Of a DNA stretch of 14,502 nt, positions 1-7,380 are shown in pieces. Position 1 is the stretch's first letter. Each line of letters opens with the position of its first letter. Under the pieces are notes generated by a model, which was not told the DNA's origin, ran no database searches, and worked only from the letters and a program-made list of their open reading frames with translations. Source of the stretch: DATHVR01 sp035461175 (GTDB lineage: Bacteria > Actinomycetota > Acidimicrobiia > Spongiisociales > ZC4RG35); contig DATHVR010000008.1 of the NCBI GenBank assembly GCA_035461175.1, positions 1 through 14,502 of the forward strand, given 5' to 3'. A program made the translations under genes and the position numbers.

Positions 1-9
1 GGGACGGCT

Positions 10-231
10 TTGATCCTGGCCTTCGACCGGCGCCTGCTGTGGGCCCTGGGAGCAGCGGCCCAGGTCATGATCATCTACACCTACTTCAACCTGGCCGATC
101 AGCGAGTTCCGGACTACGAGTTCTGGGGTGTCCTGATCCGGATGCTGCAGGTGGTCCTGACCGCTTTGCTGGTCTACCTGGCCGCGGCTCCGTCGAAGAG
201 ATCACACGAAGAACCGATGCTCGACGGGTGA
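10..231 (+). CDS. Small two-helix membrane protein, unknown function (possibly 5' partial)
   Basis: A 73-residue reading frame starts at a TTG nine bases into the window. The three preceding codons are also open, so the gene may begin outside the window. The protein has two hydrophobic stretches, about residues 10-28 and 42-60, joined by a short charged segment. It ends in a polar Lys/Arg/Glu-rich tail, so a double-spanning membrane protein is likely. I recognise no family motif and no cysteine pair. It runs towards the thioredoxin-CcdA gene with only 15 bases between the two stop codons, and I see no clear terminator in that gap. G+C content and codon use match the surroundings, and the amphipathic composition supports a real protein, but function is unknown. 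Confidence 0.55.
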   Translation: MILAFDRRLLWALGAAAQVMIIYTYFNLADQRVPDYEFWGVLIRMLQVVLTALLVYLAAAPSKRSHEEPMLDG

Positions 232-246
232 CCTCTACTAGAGCCG

Positions 247-1515
247 TCAGGCCGCGGAGCTGCGTCCCAGCATCCGCTGGGTGAGGAGGACGAGCGCCAC
301 CAGCGCCGCCGCCACCGCGAACACGCCGAAGGCGCCGCCCACGGTGGTCATCGCCTCCGGGAAGAAGAGGAGGGTGGCGGCGAGGACCACCATCACCGTC
401 CCGCCCAGGAGCTTCAGCACCCGTCCCTTGCCCTCGTCGAGCTTGGCGGCCCGCATCGCCACCACAGCGACGCCGAAGACCAGCAGCTCATCGATCAGGA
501 ACACCGCCATGTAGAGGGCGAAGAGAGGGATGGCTCCGGTCAGGCTCACCTCGTTGGTGGCGAGCAGGTTCGTCCACAGCAAGGGATATCCGGCGGTACA
601 GGGGGTCTCGAGCACCGACACGCCCACGGCCAGGAAGGCGGTGCCGGCCAGTGCCACCGGGAGGGACTCGCCGGCGTCGGCCACCGAGCGCATCCGCCGG
701 TAGATCCAGGGCTTGCCCCGCTCGGGGATGCTCAGTGATATCCCCTTCTTGAACCAGAAGTAGTCCTTGAGGTTGATGATTCCGAAGGCAAAGGCCACCG
801 CCGCCATGGCGATCCGAATCCAGGTCAGGTTGGCGACCTGGGACAGGAAGCCGAACAGGCCGGCGACGTAGAGGGCATAGAGGAGGGCGGTGATGAAGAG
901 GAACGTGACCCCGATCGCGATCACTCGCCGGCGGGATCCCGTGCGCAGCACCAGGGCGAGGAGGATGGACAGAACCCAGAGTGAGCAGGGGTTGACCCCG
1001 TCGACCAGGGCGATCAGGACCGTGGCGACGGCCAGTGAGGTCCCGCCGAGGTCGACCGGGCCGATGACGGGAAGGTGGATCACCTCGTTGGGACCCTCAG
1101 GCACGGTGGATGGGGGAGCCGCCGGCTCGGAAAGGGCCTCGACCACGGCCCGGATCTGTTCGCCGACCGAGTCGTCGAAGCCCACCCAGACCCGATCCTG
1201 GATGACCGTGGTCGGAACCCCGCTCGGCTCCTGGCCCAGTGCCGTCATCGTCTCCGCGAAGTGGGCCCGGTTGGCCTGGTCGTTGTAGACCTCGTAGGCC
1301 CGGATCTCCAGTTCGGGGAAGTCCTCGCTCAGGGTCCCCAGGAACTCGATCTCGTTGGCGCAGTGGGGGCAACCCTGGCCGTAGAAGAGGATGAGTTCGA
1401 CCGGCTCCTCGGCTGCCGCGGCGGGAAGCGCGATGAAGAGAAGAATCAGGACGAGCAATAGCCGTCGGGCCACGTCTTCACTGTCGTTCGGTGCCGGCCC
1501 CGGGGCTAGGTCCAC
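247..1515 (-). CDS. Thioredoxin-like domain fused to CcdA/DsbD-type transmembrane domain
   Basis: Predicted membrane thiol-disulfide oxidoreductase that passes reducing power across the membrane. Counting from the GTG at 1515, a hydrophobic signal or anchor covers residues 19-35. A thioredoxin-fold domain at about 38-130 follows, with active site CPHC (49-52) and a GVPT cis-proline loop (99-102). A multi-span domain at about 158-422 has the two CcdA/DsbD-beta cysteines, in NPCS (C177) and ETPCTAG (C306). The domain order is the reverse of classical DsbD, in which the thioredoxin domain is C-terminal. The upstream GTG has a GGAAG motif six bases before it, but gives an acidic 14-residue leader before the signal. 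A GTG at 1473 would give a cleaner signal peptide with a weaker ribosome site. Likely roles are cytochrome c maturation or extracytoplasmic thiol reduction, which fits the cytochrome and Sco genes nearby. The substrate is unknown. Confidence 0.85.
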   Translation of the reverse strand: MDLAPGPAPNDSEDVARRLLLVLILLFIALPAAAAEEPVELILFYGQGCPHCANEIEFLGTLSEDFPELEIRAYEVYNDQANRAHFAETMTALGQEPSGVPTTVIQDRVWVGFDDSVGEQIRAVVEALSEPAAPPSTVPEGPNEVIHLPVIGPVDLGGTSLAVATVLIALVDGVNPCSLWVLSILLALVLRTGSRRRVIAIGVTFLFITALLYALYVAGLFGFLSQVANLTWIRIAMAAVAFAFGIINLKDYFWFKKGISLSIPERGKPWIYRRMRSVADAGESLPVALAGTAFLAVGVSVLETPCTAGYPLLWTNLLATNEVSLTGAIPLFALYMAVFLIDELLVFGVAVVAMRAAKLDEGKGRVLKLLGGTVMVVLAATLLFFPEAMTTVGGAFGVFAVAAALVALVLLTQRMLGRSSAA

Positions 1516-1530
1516 AAGTCACTTCCAGGC

Positions 1531-1561
1531 GGGACGGATGCCGACCGGCCATCCGCGTCCC
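1531..1561. other. Inverted repeat in the leader region of the thioredoxin-CcdA gene
   Basis: GGGACGGATG (1531-1540) pairs with CATCC plus GTCCC (1550-1561), leaving a two-base bulge and a nine-base loop. It lies 16-46 bases upstream of the GTG at 1515, so it could be an RNA structure in the leader, or part of the end of the methyltransferase unit. There is no U-tract and function is not shown. Confidence 0.3.
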
Positions 1562-1632
1562 GCTATTCCGGGAAGTGGGGGGGGGCGATCGCCGCGTGCT
1601 CATGGGCGAATGCTGGCGGCGAAGCCGGATCA

Positions 1633-1666
1633 GGGGTGGGGACGTCCGCCGGCACGTTCCCACCCC
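1633..1666 (-). terminator. Hairpin terminator after the methyltransferase gene
   Basis: GGGGTGGGGACGT (1633-1645) and ACGTTCCCACCCC (1654-1666) form a 13-bp stem with one imperfect pair and an eight-base loop. The structure begins seven bases after the methyltransferase stop codon on the minus strand. No U-run follows, which is common for hairpin terminators in high-GC actinobacteria. Confidence 0.55.
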
Positions 1667-1673
1667 CGGAGTG

Positions 1674-2768
1674 TCACCCGCTCAGGCTGTAGAAGCGCCA
1701 CAGGTCGTGCTCGATGGGCATGACCTCCACGTCGGAGAACCCCGCCTCCTGCGCGTAGGAGCGCATCGTCGACTGCCGGATCACGGTCCCGGTGGCGGCG
1801 GAGGGCTGATGCGACATGCCGTCGGGCAGGCAGATGAACAGCGACAGGCCGTACATGACCCGCTCGGCGTCGTTCCGCTCACCAACGAACTCATCGGGCA
1901 CGTTCTCGTCCATCACCACCACCGGTGCCTCCGGCTTGGCGATGCGGCGCATGGCCTTGAGGACCGACACCGGATGGGGGAGATCGTGGATGAACTCGAA
2001 CCCAACCACGGCGTCGTAGACGGACTCCGCACCGTCGAGTTCGGCGGCGTCTACCTGATGGAAGGTGACTCGATCCGAGACGCCGGACTCGGCGGCGTGA
2101 CGACGGGCTGCCTCGATCGAGGGCCCATCGACGTCGAAGCCGTCGACCCAGGCCCCCGGGTACGCCAGGGCGATGGCGATCGAGGACCACCCTTCGCCAC
2201 AGCCGACGTCGGCGACCCGACCTCCCCCGACGAGCGCCTGGTGCAGTTCGGGAATGGCGGGGAACCATTCGGTTCCGATCGACTGCAGGTACCAGGGACG
2301 GTTCATATCGGCCTGACCCGAGCGGGCGTCGTCACCCAGCTCGTGCCAACCGACCCCGCCGCCGGTGCGGAACGCCTGGAGCATGGAAGGCAGCATGATC
2401 CCGCTGCGGGTGATCATCCGTACGAAAGGACTCAGATACGAGAGGCTGTCACGGTCCAGGAGGACCTCGGCGTGCGCCGGTGGGAGCGAATAGCTCCGGC
2501 GGTCGGCGGGAAGAGCCGGGTCATCCAGGGAGACGATTCCGCTGGCCGTCTGCTGCTCGAGCCATTCCTGGGCGTAGCGCCAGTGGATGTCGGCATGTCT
2601 GGTCAGATCATCGCGGGTCAGCGGACCGTGGGTCTGGAGCGCCTCGTACAGGCCGAGCTTCTCCCCCACGTAGATCGAGAAGACGTCCAGGGCGTGAACC
2701 GACGCCTCGAAGACCCGCTCGGCGAAGTCTTCTTCGACGGCCTGGGCTGGTTGGATGGTGGCAGTCAT
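1674..2768 (-). CDS. Class I SAM-dependent methyltransferase with N-terminal winged-helix domain
   Basis: A 364-residue protein. The N-terminal roughly 100 residues resemble the winged-helix dimerisation domain of small-molecule methyltransferases of the Rv2258c type (FSIYVGEKLGLYEAL near 30-44, then helices and a wing). The Rossmann methyltransferase domain follows. Motif I is VADVGCGEG at about 185-193, an acidic residue in DGFDVDG ends strand 2 to bind the SAM ribose, and a later YDAVVGFEFIHDLPHP stretch fits motifs IV-V. The ATG at 2768 is well placed: GGAAGG (2776-2781 complement) sits seven bases upstream. It is divergent from the SARP regulator, so it may be controlled by it. The substrate cannot be read from sequence; O- or N-methylation of a small metabolite is the family norm. 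Confidence 0.88.
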   Translation of the reverse strand: MTATIQPAQAVEEDFAERVFEASVHALDVFSIYVGEKLGLYEALQTHGPLTRDDLTRHADIHWRYAQEWLEQQTASGIVSLDDPALPADRRSYSLPPAHAEVLLDRDSLSYLSPFVRMITRSGIMLPSMLQAFRTGGGVGWHELGDDARSGQADMNRPWYLQSIGTEWFPAIPELHQALVGGGRVADVGCGEGWSSIAIALAYPGAWVDGFDVDGPSIEAARRHAAESGVSDRVTFHQVDAAELDGAESVYDAVVGFEFIHDLPHPVSVLKAMRRIAKPEAPVVVMDENVPDEFVGERNDAERVMYGLSLFICLPDGMSHQPSAATGTVIRQSTMRSYAQEAGFSDVEVMPIEHDLWRFYSLSG

Positions 2769-2775
2769 TGTCTTT

Positions 2776-2781
2776 CCTTCC
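2776..2781 (-). promoter_or_regulatory. Ribosome binding site of the methyltransferase gene
   Basis: GGAAGG on the minus strand, seven bases before the ATG at 2768. It supports that start over internal ones. Confidence 0.6.
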
Positions 2782-2886
2782 GTTCGGAGCGGCGACCCGC
2801 CGGGCCGCCCGTGCCTTATGTGTACGGGCGACCTGTCCAGCCAGATCGCGTACGGTGGGCAACCTATGGGTGGCTTCCTGCATCGG

Positions 2887-2919
2887 GCTTGCAGCCGCCT
2901 TGCACGTGCTTGCAGCCGC
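2887..2919 (+). promoter_or_regulatory. Three CTTGCA direct repeats, candidate SARP operator
   Basis: CTTGCA occurs at 2888, 2899 and 2909, so the spacings are 11 and 10 bp. The outer two copies are part of a longer identical 12-mer, GCTTGCAGCCGC (2887-2898 and 2908-2919). SARP-family regulators are known to bind short direct repeats spaced one helical turn apart just upstream of the -10 element. The array lies 39 bp before the SARP start codon, in the spacer shared with the divergent methyltransferase. Autoregulation or control of both genes is an inference. Confidence 0.45.
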
Positions 2920-2939
2920 GGCGCGGCCGGCGATCAACG

Positions 2940-2945
2940 TACGAT
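2940..2945 (+). promoter_or_regulatory. Possible -10 element of the SARP gene
   Basis: TACGAT matches the TAnnnT pattern and lies 12 bases before the ATG at 2958. Transcription would start only about five bases before the start codon, giving a nearly leaderless mRNA. That fits the lack of any Shine-Dalgarno sequence before this ATG. No recognisable -35 is present, as expected for an activator-dependent promoter. Confidence 0.3.
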
Positions 2946-2957
2946 TCATGCCCTCTT

Positions 2958-5786
2958 ATGATCGAAGTGCGGCTCCTCGGGACAGTGGAACTCGTCGTGG
3001 ACGGTGAGCCAACGCAAATCGGCAGCGCCAATCAACGTGCGCTGCTGGCCGCCCTCGCCATGGATACGGAGACGGTGGTGTCGACGGATCGATTGACCGA
3101 GGTTCTGTGGGGAGACTCGCCGCCGTCCAGCGCCACCACCACCTTGCAGGTGTACGTGTCCCGACTCCGCAAGGCAGTCGGACCCGACCGGATCATCACC
3201 CGTGCCCCCGGGTATGTGCTCACCGGCGTCGTCACCGACGTCCATAGATTCGAGGAGTTCGCCGATCGGGATGGGATCGCAGCCATCTCCCAGGCTCTGT
3301 CGCTGTGGAGGGGCGAGCCGTTCGGCGAGTTGGGCGATCGGGCGCCGTTCCACGGTGAGGCGTTGCGTCTGCGCCACCTTCGTTCTCTGCTCGAGGAGCG
3401 ACGGGTCGCTGCGATGGTCGAGACGGATCCGGCCCGGGCCGCCGCCGAAGCTCGCGCCCTGGTCGAGGCCGAGCCGTTGACCGAATCGCGATGGATCCTG
3501 CTCGCCCGGGCATTGGCCGGATCCGGTCGGGTGGCGGAGGCGGTGCGGGCAATGGACGACGCCCGTCGGGCTCTGGTCGAGATCGGGTTGGCACCTTCGG
3601 CCGGCCTGGAGGATCTCGAGGACCGTCTCCTCGCCGGTGGTTCCGGACCCCCGGCGGCGGTGAGACCGGCGCGCGGCATCTCGTTGCCGGCTCTGCTGGA
3701 GGAACCCATCGGCCGGGCCCCGGACCTGGAACGTCTGGACGCCCTCCTCGGGGTGCACCGGCTGGTGACCGTGGTGGGACCGGGCGGGGTGGGAAAGACC
3801 AGCATTGCCCAAGCCGTCGGCGCCCTGGCAGAAAGGCGGTTCGCCGATGGTGTCTTCTGGTGCGATCTGAGTGCGGTGGACTGTGAGGACGCGGTGGTGC
3901 CGGCGATGGCGCGAGCGTTGGGCAGTTCGGTCTCGGGTTCGATCGAGGAGACCCTGATGGAGTACGTCCGGGATCGTCGCGCCCTGGTGGTGGCGGACAA
4001 CGCCGAGCACGTGATCGGCGAGGTGGCCCGGGCCGTCGGCCGCCTCCTGACCGGCGCTCCCGGGATTTCGATCCTTGCCACCAGCCGAGAGCCGCTACGA
4101 GTCGCCTCCGAACGGGTATTCCGGCTGGAACCGCTCGATCCGTCCTCCGCAGCCGTGGACCTGTTCGTCGCTCGGGCAGCCGCGGCGGGAGCTCCTGTGG
4201 CCGACGACGACTTGCCGGCGGTCCGGCGAATCGCCGGAATTCTCGATGGGCTGCCACTGGCACTCGAGATGGCGGCTGCCCGCCTTGCCGTAATGGATCC
4301 GGCGGCGTTGGCGGATCGCCTCGCCGACAGCCTTTCGGTTCTGGCTCCGGGTCCCCGGTCGGGCGGATCACGTCACGAGACCCTGACGGCCGTGGTCGGT
4401 TGGTCGGTGGATCTCCTCGCTCCCGCCGAGCAGGTGGCGCTGGAGCGGACGAGGCGGTTCGCTGGAACGTTCTCCATGGATGCCGCCGAGGCGGTGGCGG
4501 GCGGCCCTCCCCTCGGTCAAGAAGAGCTGGCGGGGATCCTGAGTGGATTGGCGGATCGATCGTTGTTGACCCCGGTCCGGGAGCCGCATGGACCCTGGTT
4601 CCGGATGCTGGCTCCGGTTCGCTGGGCGCTGGGCCCCGGTCGGCCGGAAGAGATGGAATCCACCGATCTCCGTCATGCCGAGTACTACGCCGGGCTCGCC
4701 GAGCAGTTCGGCGCCGGTCTGGTCGGACCCGACGAAGCACTGTGTGCCGATCGGCTGGAGACACACATACCCGATCTGCGGGTCGCCGTCATGCGCTCGC
4801 TCGACGCCGGGTGGACGGACCCGGCCGTCCGCATATGCATTGCTCTCTACCCGATGGTCTATCACCGATTGCGGGCGGACATCGGCTCCTGGTGCGAGAT
4901 GGTGTTCGAGCGGGCAGACGGAGACGGCCCGCCCGGGTTGGCGACGGTGGGCGCCCTGGCGGCGCTGGCGGCGCTGCAGCGGGGAGATATCGCGCGGGCG
5001 GTCAAACTGTGTGAGCAGGCCCGCCGGGTGGCGGCCACCTCCCCGGACGCCACCACCTACCGGATAGCCGAAGTCGAGGTCGACATTTCGAGCTATACCG
5101 GTGACTTCGAGGATCTGGAGGAACGGGGGCAGGAGATGCTGGCCGGGGCCAGGGCAGCCGGTGACCTCGAAGCCGAACTGATGGCGCTGGTGTCGACCAC
5201 CCTTCTGCGCGCCTACTCGGGTGAGCTCCAAGCCGCCTCGGGTGCCGTGGCCGAGATGAGACGGTTGGAGCCGGCCGTGGCGAGTCCTTCCGTCTCGGCG
5301 TGGATCGACTACGTCACGGGCGAGCTCCACCTGGATCTTGATCCCAGGCGCGCCGAGGCGCTGCTGCTCCAGGCCTGTGAGACGGCGCGGAATTGTGGAG
5401 CCACCTTTGTGGAGGGGGTGGCCCGGCTGTCGCTGGCCTCGGTCATCGCCCGCAACGGGCGGCCGGCGGCGGCGATGGAGGTCTTCGGGCGGACGGTTCG
5501 GCACTGGCTTGACCTGGGAGATTGGATCCACCAGTGGGTGACCTTGCGGAACCTGGCGTTGCTGCTGGGTCGGATGGGGCGGCACGCCTCCTCTCTCATC
5601 CTGCTGGCAGGAGTGGAGACACGGGAACGGCCCTCATACGGCGACGAAGCGGCACGGCTGGAGCGGCTACGGACCGAACTGAGGGAGGCGCTGGGTGAAA
5701 CCGACTACCTCCGTCTGACCCGTCAGGGAGAAGGCCTGGCCGACCGCCAGTTGGTCGACCTGGCGCTGGCGGAAGCGGGCGGCTGA
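2958..5786 (+). CDS. SARP/AfsR-family transcriptional regulator (BTAD, NB-ARC, TPR-like)
   Basis: A 942-residue regulator, close in size to Streptomyces AfsR. Residues about 1-92 form the OmpR-like winged-helix DNA-binding domain (starting MIEVRLLGTVELVVDG, ending RAPGYVLTG). Residues about 94-235 form the bacterial transcriptional activator (BTAD) domain. An NB-ARC/STAND ATPase follows, with Walker A GPGGVGKT (274-281), a Walker B-like ALVVADNAEH (342-351) and GLPLA (431-435). The C-terminal half, from about 560, is Ala/Leu-rich helical repeat, likely TPR-type, and probably senses a ligand or partner. The frame is open upstream to 1491, but family homology begins exactly at the ATG at 2958, so I place the start there. 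There is no clear Shine-Dalgarno. Such proteins usually activate specialised metabolism, and the adjacent methyltransferase is the obvious candidate target. Confidence 0.92.
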   Translation: MIEVRLLGTVELVVDGEPTQIGSANQRALLAALAMDTETVVSTDRLTEVLWGDSPPSSATTTLQVYVSRLRKAVGPDRIITRAPGYVLTGVVTDVHRFEEFADRDGIAAISQALSLWRGEPFGELGDRAPFHGEALRLRHLRSLLEERRVAAMVETDPARAAAEARALVEAEPLTESRWILLARALAGSGRVAEAVRAMDDARRALVEIGLAPSAGLEDLEDRLLAGGSGPPAAVRPARGISLPALLEEPIGRAPDLERLDALLGVHRLVTVVGPGGVGKTSIAQAVGALAERRFADGVFWCDLSAVDCEDAVVPAMARALGSSVSGSIEETLMEYVRDRRALVVADNAEHVIGEVARAVGRLLTGAPGISILATSREPLRVASERVFRLEPLDPSSAAVDLFVARAAAAGAPVADDDLPAVRRIAGILDGLPLALEMAAARLAVMDPAALADRLADSLSVLAPGPRSGGSRHETLTAVVGWSVDLLAPAEQVALERTRRFAGTFSMDAAEAVAGGPPLGQEELAGILSGLADRSLLTPVREPHGPWFRMLAPVRWALGPGRPEEMESTDLRHAEYYAGLAEQFGAGLVGPDEALCADRLETHIPDLRVAVMRSLDAGWTDPAVRICIALYPMVYHRLRADIGSWCEMVFERADGDGPPGLATVGALAALAALQRGDIARAVKLCEQARRVAATSPDATTYRIAEVEVDISSYTGDFEDLEERGQEMLAGARAAGDLEAELMALVSTTLLRAYSGELQAASGAVAEMRRLEPAVASPSVSAWIDYVTGELHLDLDPRRAEALLLQACETARNCGATFVEGVARLSLASVIARNGRPAAAMEVFGRTVRHWLDLGDWIHQWVTLRNLALLLGRMGRHASSLILLAGVETRERPSYGDEAARLERLRTELREALGETDYLRLTRQGEGLADRQLVDLALAEAGG

Positions 5787-5799
5787 CCTCGGGTCAGCC
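5781..5799. terminator. Bidirectional hairpin at the convergent SARP / ctaG ends
   Basis: GGCTGACC (5781-5788) and GGTCAGCC (5792-5799) form a perfect 8-bp stem with a three-base loop. Both stop codons lie inside the stem: TGA of the SARP gene at 5784-5786 and TGA of ctaG at 5794-5796 on the other strand. It is the only structure available between the convergent genes. There is no U-tract on either side. Confidence 0.5.
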
Positions 5800-6606
5800 C
5801 GCGATCGCCTCCTGTTCACGCTCGGTACGCACCCAGCGGAACCAGACGACCGCGATCGTGGACCAGATCACCGGGATTGAGCCCAGCTTCATGACGATGC
5901 CGGCCAGTTGCTGATCGGCGTTGGCGGTGAGAGATCCGATCCGTGGGGCGAGTTCGTAGATCGAGTAGAGCGGGAGCTGGGTGAAGGTGAGGAAGCTGGC
6001 CGGGACCACGGCCACCACGCTGGTGGTGATGAACAGATATCCGATGCGGGCGAAGGCATTGGGGTGGCGCATTTCCAGGACCGGCGCCAGCACCGGCATC
6101 CACAGGATGAATCCCAGGATCAGCCAGATCACGTCCATGACGAACGAGCCCATCTGGCTAGTGCGCAGGGACGAGACGACGCCGGGGGAGTGCGTCACGG
6201 CCAGGCCGACGTTGTAGACGATGGCCGTGACCAGGAGCGACTTGCTCAGCCAGCCGACCACGCCCCGCAACCGGAGGCGGTCGAGGATCCGCTCGGCCAT
6301 CCAGCGGGGGGTACCCAACAGCAGCAGCGGGGCGGCACCCAGCGTGTAGAGGAGGAACTGGGCCATGTGAGCCGAGGCGAGATAGCCCGCCCCCAGGGCG
6401 CCGAGCGGCCAGTCCGAGGCGATCCAGAACACGGCGATGCCGCCCAGGAATTGCAGCTTCTGACGGCGGGTCGTGATCTCTTCGCTGCGGGCGACAGCCC
6501 GGAAGTAGAGAACGGCGGGCAGGATCGAGGCGAGCCACACCCCGGGATAGGCCACCCACTGCCACGTCCACGGCTCCTGTCGGGCCACACACCACCAGGA
6601 GATCAC
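5794..6606 (-). CDS. ctaG: CtaG-type cytochrome c oxidase assembly factor
   Basis: A 270-residue polytopic protein with about seven membrane segments, matching the caa3-type CtaG family that helps build the copper centre of cytochrome c oxidase. Family-like motifs are SAHMAQFLLYTLGAAPLLLLGTP, split here as HMAQFLLY then APLLLLGTP, and WMPVLAPVLE. The frame is open much further upstream, but that region lies in the cytochrome c gene and is not membrane-like. The GTG at 6606 overlaps the cytochrome c stop codon as GTGA, which indicates translational coupling. GGAAGG lies about eight bases before it. It is the last gene of the sco, PCu(A)C, cytochrome c, ctaG set and ends at the hairpin shared with the SARP gene. 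Confidence 0.88.
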   Translation of the reverse strand: MISWWCVARQEPWTWQWVAYPGVWLASILPAVLYFRAVARSEEITTRRQKLQFLGGIAVFWIASDWPLGALGAGYLASAHMAQFLLYTLGAAPLLLLGTPRWMAERILDRLRLRGVVGWLSKSLLVTAIVYNVGLAVTHSPGVVSSLRTSQMGSFVMDVIWLILGFILWMPVLAPVLEMRHPNAFARIGYLFITTSVVAVVPASFLTFTQLPLYSIYELAPRIGSLTANADQQLAGIVMKLGSIPVIWSTIAVVWFRWVRTEREQEAIAG

Positions 6607-6959
6607 GAGCCCAACCCTTCCACGTATTCGACGAGGCGGTCGATTTCTTCGGCGGTCAGGTCGAAGCGGGGCATGGCGGGGCGGTATCCCTCCACGATCT
6701 GGGCGCCGGGATCGGCGATGGAGCGGCGAATGTACTCCGAGTCGGCGACAACAGTGCTGCCATCTTCCAGCCTCACCTCGGTCCCTGCCAGGCCATGGAG
6801 GGTGGGAGCAAGCTGGGTCGAAGTGTCGGTGTGGCAACTGAGGCAGCCGATCTCCCGGGCCAGACCCTCGCCGGTGGCCGGCGTCTCGGTGGCAGCGCCA
6901 CATGCAGTCAGCACCAGGAGGAGCGCCACCCAGGCGACGGCGCGCTCAGCCACGGTCAT
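6603..6959 (-). CDS. Lipoprotein cytochrome c (oxidase subunit II-like c domain)
   Basis: A 118-residue protein. The signal peptide ends in a lipobox, LTAC (C20), so the protein should be lipid-anchored outside the membrane. One haem c site is CLSCH (39-43), with axial Met in RPAMPRF (M96). The pattern SEYIRRSIADPGAQIVEGY before the Met ligand is that of the cytochrome c domain at the C-terminus of caa3 oxidase subunit II, here as a separate protein. The start overlaps the end of the PCu(A)C gene by 14 bases and has only a weak ribosome site, so coupled translation is likely. A GTG six bases downstream is possible. It probably delivers electrons to the terminal oxidase assembled by the neighbouring gene products. 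Confidence 0.88.
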   Translation of the reverse strand: MTVAERAVAWVALLLVLTACGAATETPATGEGLAREIGCLSCHTDTSTQLAPTLHGLAGTEVRLEDGSTVVADSEYIRRSIADPGAQIVEGYRPAMPRFDLTAEEIDRLVEYVEGLGS

Positions 6960-7380
6960 GTTCCAGCGTTTCGGCGGGGGAGACCACCTCGGCCGTGACG
7001 GCGACGGTCCCTGCCGTTTCGAACTCGAGCTGTATCTCGACCGCGTCGCCGATGTCGAGACGGTCGGCCTCGACCAGCATGAGGTGCTTGCCGCCGGGTC
7101 CCAGGATCAACGGCTCGGTGGGCGTGACCTCGAAAGCCTCCACCGGGTGCATCGAGGTGGTGCCGTCTTCGGCTATCGCGGTCTCATGCAGTTCTACGGC
7201 CTCGGCGACGGGGGTGGAGGCGGCCACGAGCCGGTCCTCGGTGTCGGAGGTCACGCTCAGATAAAGGGCCGCGTTGGGGCCGGTGGGCTGGCCGAGGAAC
7301 GCCTCGGTCACCTCGAGTCCCGAAGTGGATCCGCAGCCGACGGTGACCAGGGCGAGAGCGGAGGCGACGGCGGCTCGCAT
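6946..7380 (-). CDS. PCu(A)C-family periplasmic copper chaperone lipoprotein
   Basis: A 144-residue protein with a short signal peptide and a lipobox-like VGC (C16). The copper site follows the family pattern H-x11-M-x21-H-x-M exactly: H65 (ELHET), M77 (TTSM), H99 and M101 (KHLM). Proteins of this family bind Cu(I) outside the cytoplasm and pass it to the CuA site of cytochrome c oxidase together with Sco. AGGAGG lies four bases before the ATG, and the ATG shares its A with the TGA of sco, so translation is coupled. The downstream cytochrome c gene overlaps by 14 bases. Both flanks confirm a role in oxidase copper loading. Confidence 0.9.
   Translation of the reverse strand: MRAAVASALALVTVGCGSTSGLEVTEAFLGQPTGPNAALYLSVTSDTEDRLVAASTPVAEAVELHETAIAEDGTTSMHPVEAFEVTPTEPLILGPGGKHLMLVEADRLDIGDAVEIQLEFETAGTVAVTAEVVSPAETLEHDRG

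Noticed and set aside
2822..2943. Three GTACG motifs in the SARP/methyltransferase spacer
   Set aside because: Spacing is irregular and the motif is too short to separate from chance.
1491..2957. Upstream in-frame extension of the SARP frame, antisense to the methyltransferase
   Set aside because: The reading lies over a well-supported methyltransferase on the other strand and has no domain sense. Family homology begins at the ATG at 2958.
3232..4764. Long antisense frames (Arg/Pro-rich) opposite the SARP gene
   Set aside because: Composition is that of a shadow of a high-GC gene and there is no ribosome site or recognisable motif.
6607..6903. N-terminal extension of the CtaG frame
   Set aside because: It overlaps the cytochrome c gene in another frame and is Arg/Pro/His-rich. 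The GTGA overlap at 6603-6606 gives a natural start.
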